Source of the DNA: Rhabdornis inornatus
Lineage: Eukaryota; Chordata; Aves; Passeriformes; Rhabdornithidae
Direction of reading: 5' to 3'
DNA length: 64,000 nucleotides
NCBI GenBank assembly: GCA_013397075.1
Contig: VWZS01000646.1
Coordinates: forward strand, 30,854 to 94,853
Shown: piece after piece, positions 61,601 through 64,000 of the stretch
Layout: the number at the start of each line of letters is the position of its first letter
Numbering within the stretch: the stretch's first letter is position 1
Translations under genes and position numbers: made by a program
The notes under the pieces: generated by a model
Told to the model about the DNA's origin: nothing
The model's input: only the letters and a program-made list of their open reading frames with translations
Databases searched by the model: none

Positions 61601-64000
61601 TAAGTTATGAAAGTAAAAAATGTCTGAAAGAGAAATTCCTGCATTGGATATTTCTTATTAGAAGAAGAAAGTATTATTTTTATACCTTTATTGGAGCTTG
61701 TTAAAGGTATTGGTGTGCTCCTTTGATGTACATCACTCATCGTACTGTCCCGGCGAAGGCCAAGCAGAAGCACATTGCTATTTTTGCATGTCTAACCAAA
61801 ATTAGCTGTACCCAACTCTCCTCAAAGGTTTCCTCCAGCTAGTAGGAGCTGGAACTGAGCTGAACCAAACCCAGAATCAGACACAGCACCACTACCAGTG
61901 AGCTGCAGCCCCAAGAGCTGAGTGCCAGTAAAGCTCAGGGTTTGGGGGAGATACACTAGTGTGCTGGAAATGGAGTGAAGGGGTCAGGCAACTTTCAAAG
62001 GCAGTATTTAATATAAACTTATTCAATCTACTGCACCTGCAAAACAAGGACTGTCCCCTGTCTCTGCAGAACGAGGCCCCTGCAGTGACAACAGCGCTGA
62101 GAAAGCTCAGGAAAGCCCTGCTGGCAGAGCTGGAGATCACCAGTGCAGCCCCAGAGCACAGGGCAGGGCAAACAGAATCCACCCCTTGGTTACAACAGGG
62201 CTGCACAAGCCTTTCTGGAGAATGGGCAGACCTACCTAAAAGATAGGTCTGTCTGGGGTGGGGCTGACATTTTTGGAAGGAGTTCAGGAATTCTAAAGGA
62301 TAGAACCTCAAAACAGAGGGCAAAAACCTCTTTGGAAATTAATACACCCTGGAAGCTTGAGTGCCTGAAGCCCAGCCAGATAAGGAGCCAGCTGACATCT
62401 GAAGAGCTCTGGAGCTTAGCAGATGTTTTCTCCCCAGAGCTCACTGCATGCAGCACTGAGCCAAAAGTGTAATCCCAACACCACCCTCTGGAGCTCCACA
62501 CACCATCCTGCAAGGCCAGCTGGGCAACAAGGAAAGACAGGTGAGACAGATTTTAATGACAACAGTGTGATTTAAAAATGCATTTTCCATGGAAGTTAAC
62601 ACCAAACTTTCCAGTGAGGTGTCTTTTCCCCCCAATTACTACTGGGGCACTACACAGCTAATCTTGCATTTTTACTCTAAAAAATAAAGATTTATTTGCT
62701 ACAATTCAAAGATTCCCTCTACAGGAAATTTTTGAAGTCTCAGACTTCAGGATCCTCCTTGTTTGTGATATCAGTCCTCACAGAAAATTCATTATTCCCT
62801 TTTCATCTCTTCAAATGTATTGAAGGCTTGAGTTTGAGGTCATGCTAAATTACTATTAATTAACTTCAGCCCACTTGTGCCTTTGCAAACACTAACTAGG
62901 CAATCCACAAGTGCAAATATTTATTATAAATCCCAGAATGAGTTGGGTTGGAGGGAAGCCCATCCAGTGCCACCCCTGCTAAGGGCAGGGACACCTTCCA
63001 CCACTGTCCCAGGGCTCCAAGCCCTGTCCAACCTGGCCTTGGACACTTCCAGGGATGGGGAGTCCTTCTAGAAAGTACTGTGAAGGAAAGCAAGGGGAGG
63101 GAACAGAAAATGAAGATCAGTGTGGAATCAAGTCTAGAAATTATTACAAGGATTCAGTTTTTCTGTGGAAGTATCACACTTTGCTGATTAGCCTGGCCAG
63201 GTAGAGGGCCAAGGTGTTAACACTACTGACTGACTTTAGTAATTGGTACTAGGATAGAGTTTCTGCAGTTTATAACCTGATTCTTCACGCTTACACTGGT
63301 TAATTGAAGTGCAAACTCTACAAGCCTATAAGCGTGGTATAATTCCCTTAAACTGAGCCTCAGTCCTAAAACTGATCTTTAATTTTACATTGGTTAAAAA
63401 TAATTTATTTCTATGCCACTGCACACACCCCATACTCTGAGCACTGTGGCACTGTCATGACACTCTCAAATATTTCTATCTTTTGGTTTCGTAATAATCA
63501 TGATCTTTTTTATTCTTGTTGGAAGGATTTTCACCTTGCTACAGCCCCATTCTGCAAAGCCAGAGAATGAAGTGATTGTGCCTGTGCCTCCTGCCTGTTG
63601 CTGCATGCCCCCAGGTCAGCAGTACACTCCAGCTCTAATCATGCCGAGATGACGTGAGCTCCAATTTTTCCCAACCTGAAGGCAAATGCCTTCTTCATCA
63701 CCAGAGTGTACTTTCATTTCAAGGCACACAGAGTTAAACCTCCAGGCTTTGGATTCAAAGTAAATGCATTAAGCACATGAGAAACAATTTGGTGCAGCAG
63801 TTAGAGGATACACACTGTTTAACCTGCAATCAGGGCTTTTCCTTCTGCTTTCTCCCAGGAAAAGAGAGAGAAAGAAATGCCACACACTTTCAGAGATATG
63901 ATAAATGACACCAGTTCTGTTTGGCTTTCTGTTTCAAGAAGTTCATTTTTACAGTCAAGTGAGGCAACACTTCACTGTAGAATAAACATGGGAATATTTT
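55700..64000. other. Intergenic DNA, no gene recognised
   Basis: Mostly ordinary AT-rich sequence with GC-richer patches near 58500-58750 and 60650-61050, where chance open frames occur on both strands. There is one CR1 fragment at 62930-63066. No exon with flanking splice sites or a recognisable protein domain is seen, and no RNA gene. Confidence 0.75.
62930..63066 (-). mobile_element. CR1-type LINE 3' fragment
   Basis: CCCAGAATGAGTTGGGTTGG, AAGCCCATCCAGTGCCACC, GGGACACCTTCCACCACTGT, AGGGCTCCAAGCCCTGTCC and CAACCTGGCCTTGGACACTT appear in order, the reverse orientation of a bird CR1 3' end. It is well preserved. Confidence 0.9.

Overview
This window is vertebrate nuclear DNA, most likely from a bird and probably a passerine. 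The evidence is a single gene split over about 32 kb with GT-AG introns, many CR1-type LINE fragments (the dominant bird retrotransposon), a solo LTR that resembles passerine endogenous-retrovirus LTRs, and GC-rich exons in AT-rich noncoding DNA. The bird assignment is an inference from repeat type and protein similarity. No species can be read from the sequence.

The only gene I can support is WNT7A, on the + strand. Its four coding exons lie at 137-207, 1492-1718, 12298-12569 and 32231-32710. They join in frame to exactly 1050 bases, giving 349 residues plus stop, the usual WNT7A length. The protein has a signal peptide, three N-glycosylation sequons (N83, N127, N295), the lipid-acceptor serine S206 in the HGVSGSC motif, and the cysteine-rich C-terminal domain ending in CNTCSERTE. 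Residues that separate the paralogues favour WNT7A over WNT7B. Exon 1 sits at the left edge in a CpG-rich block, so the promoter and transcription start are probably just outside the window.

Layout: 1-2000 is a CpG-island-like segment with exons 1 and 2 and a small intron 1. Intron 1 carries a clear assembly fault: a 250-bp block occurs twice, identical by eye, with each junction marked by a single N. Intron 2 (about 10.6 kb) holds degraded CR1 pieces, small tandem repeats and a probable solo LTR that ends shortly before exon 3. Intron 3 (about 19.7 kb) holds CR1 pieces and an 8-copy, 36-bp minisatellite. After the stop codon comes an AU-rich 3' UTR, then about 29 kb with no recognisable gene. 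That tract contains CR1 copies, a 31-bp tandem repeat, a 17-bp perfect inverted repeat, and an isolated CpG-rich block near 55 kb that is the best noncoding candidate for a regulatory element.

Many long open frames exist outside the WNT7A exons. They are explained by GC-rich antisense shadow, tandem repeats or chance, and none resembles a known protein. I found no RNA gene, CRISPR array or undescribed multi-gene system. The observations worth follow-up are the assembly fault, the minisatellite, the 55-kb CpG block and several homeobox/SOX/TCF-motif-bearing stretches that could be conserved enhancers.
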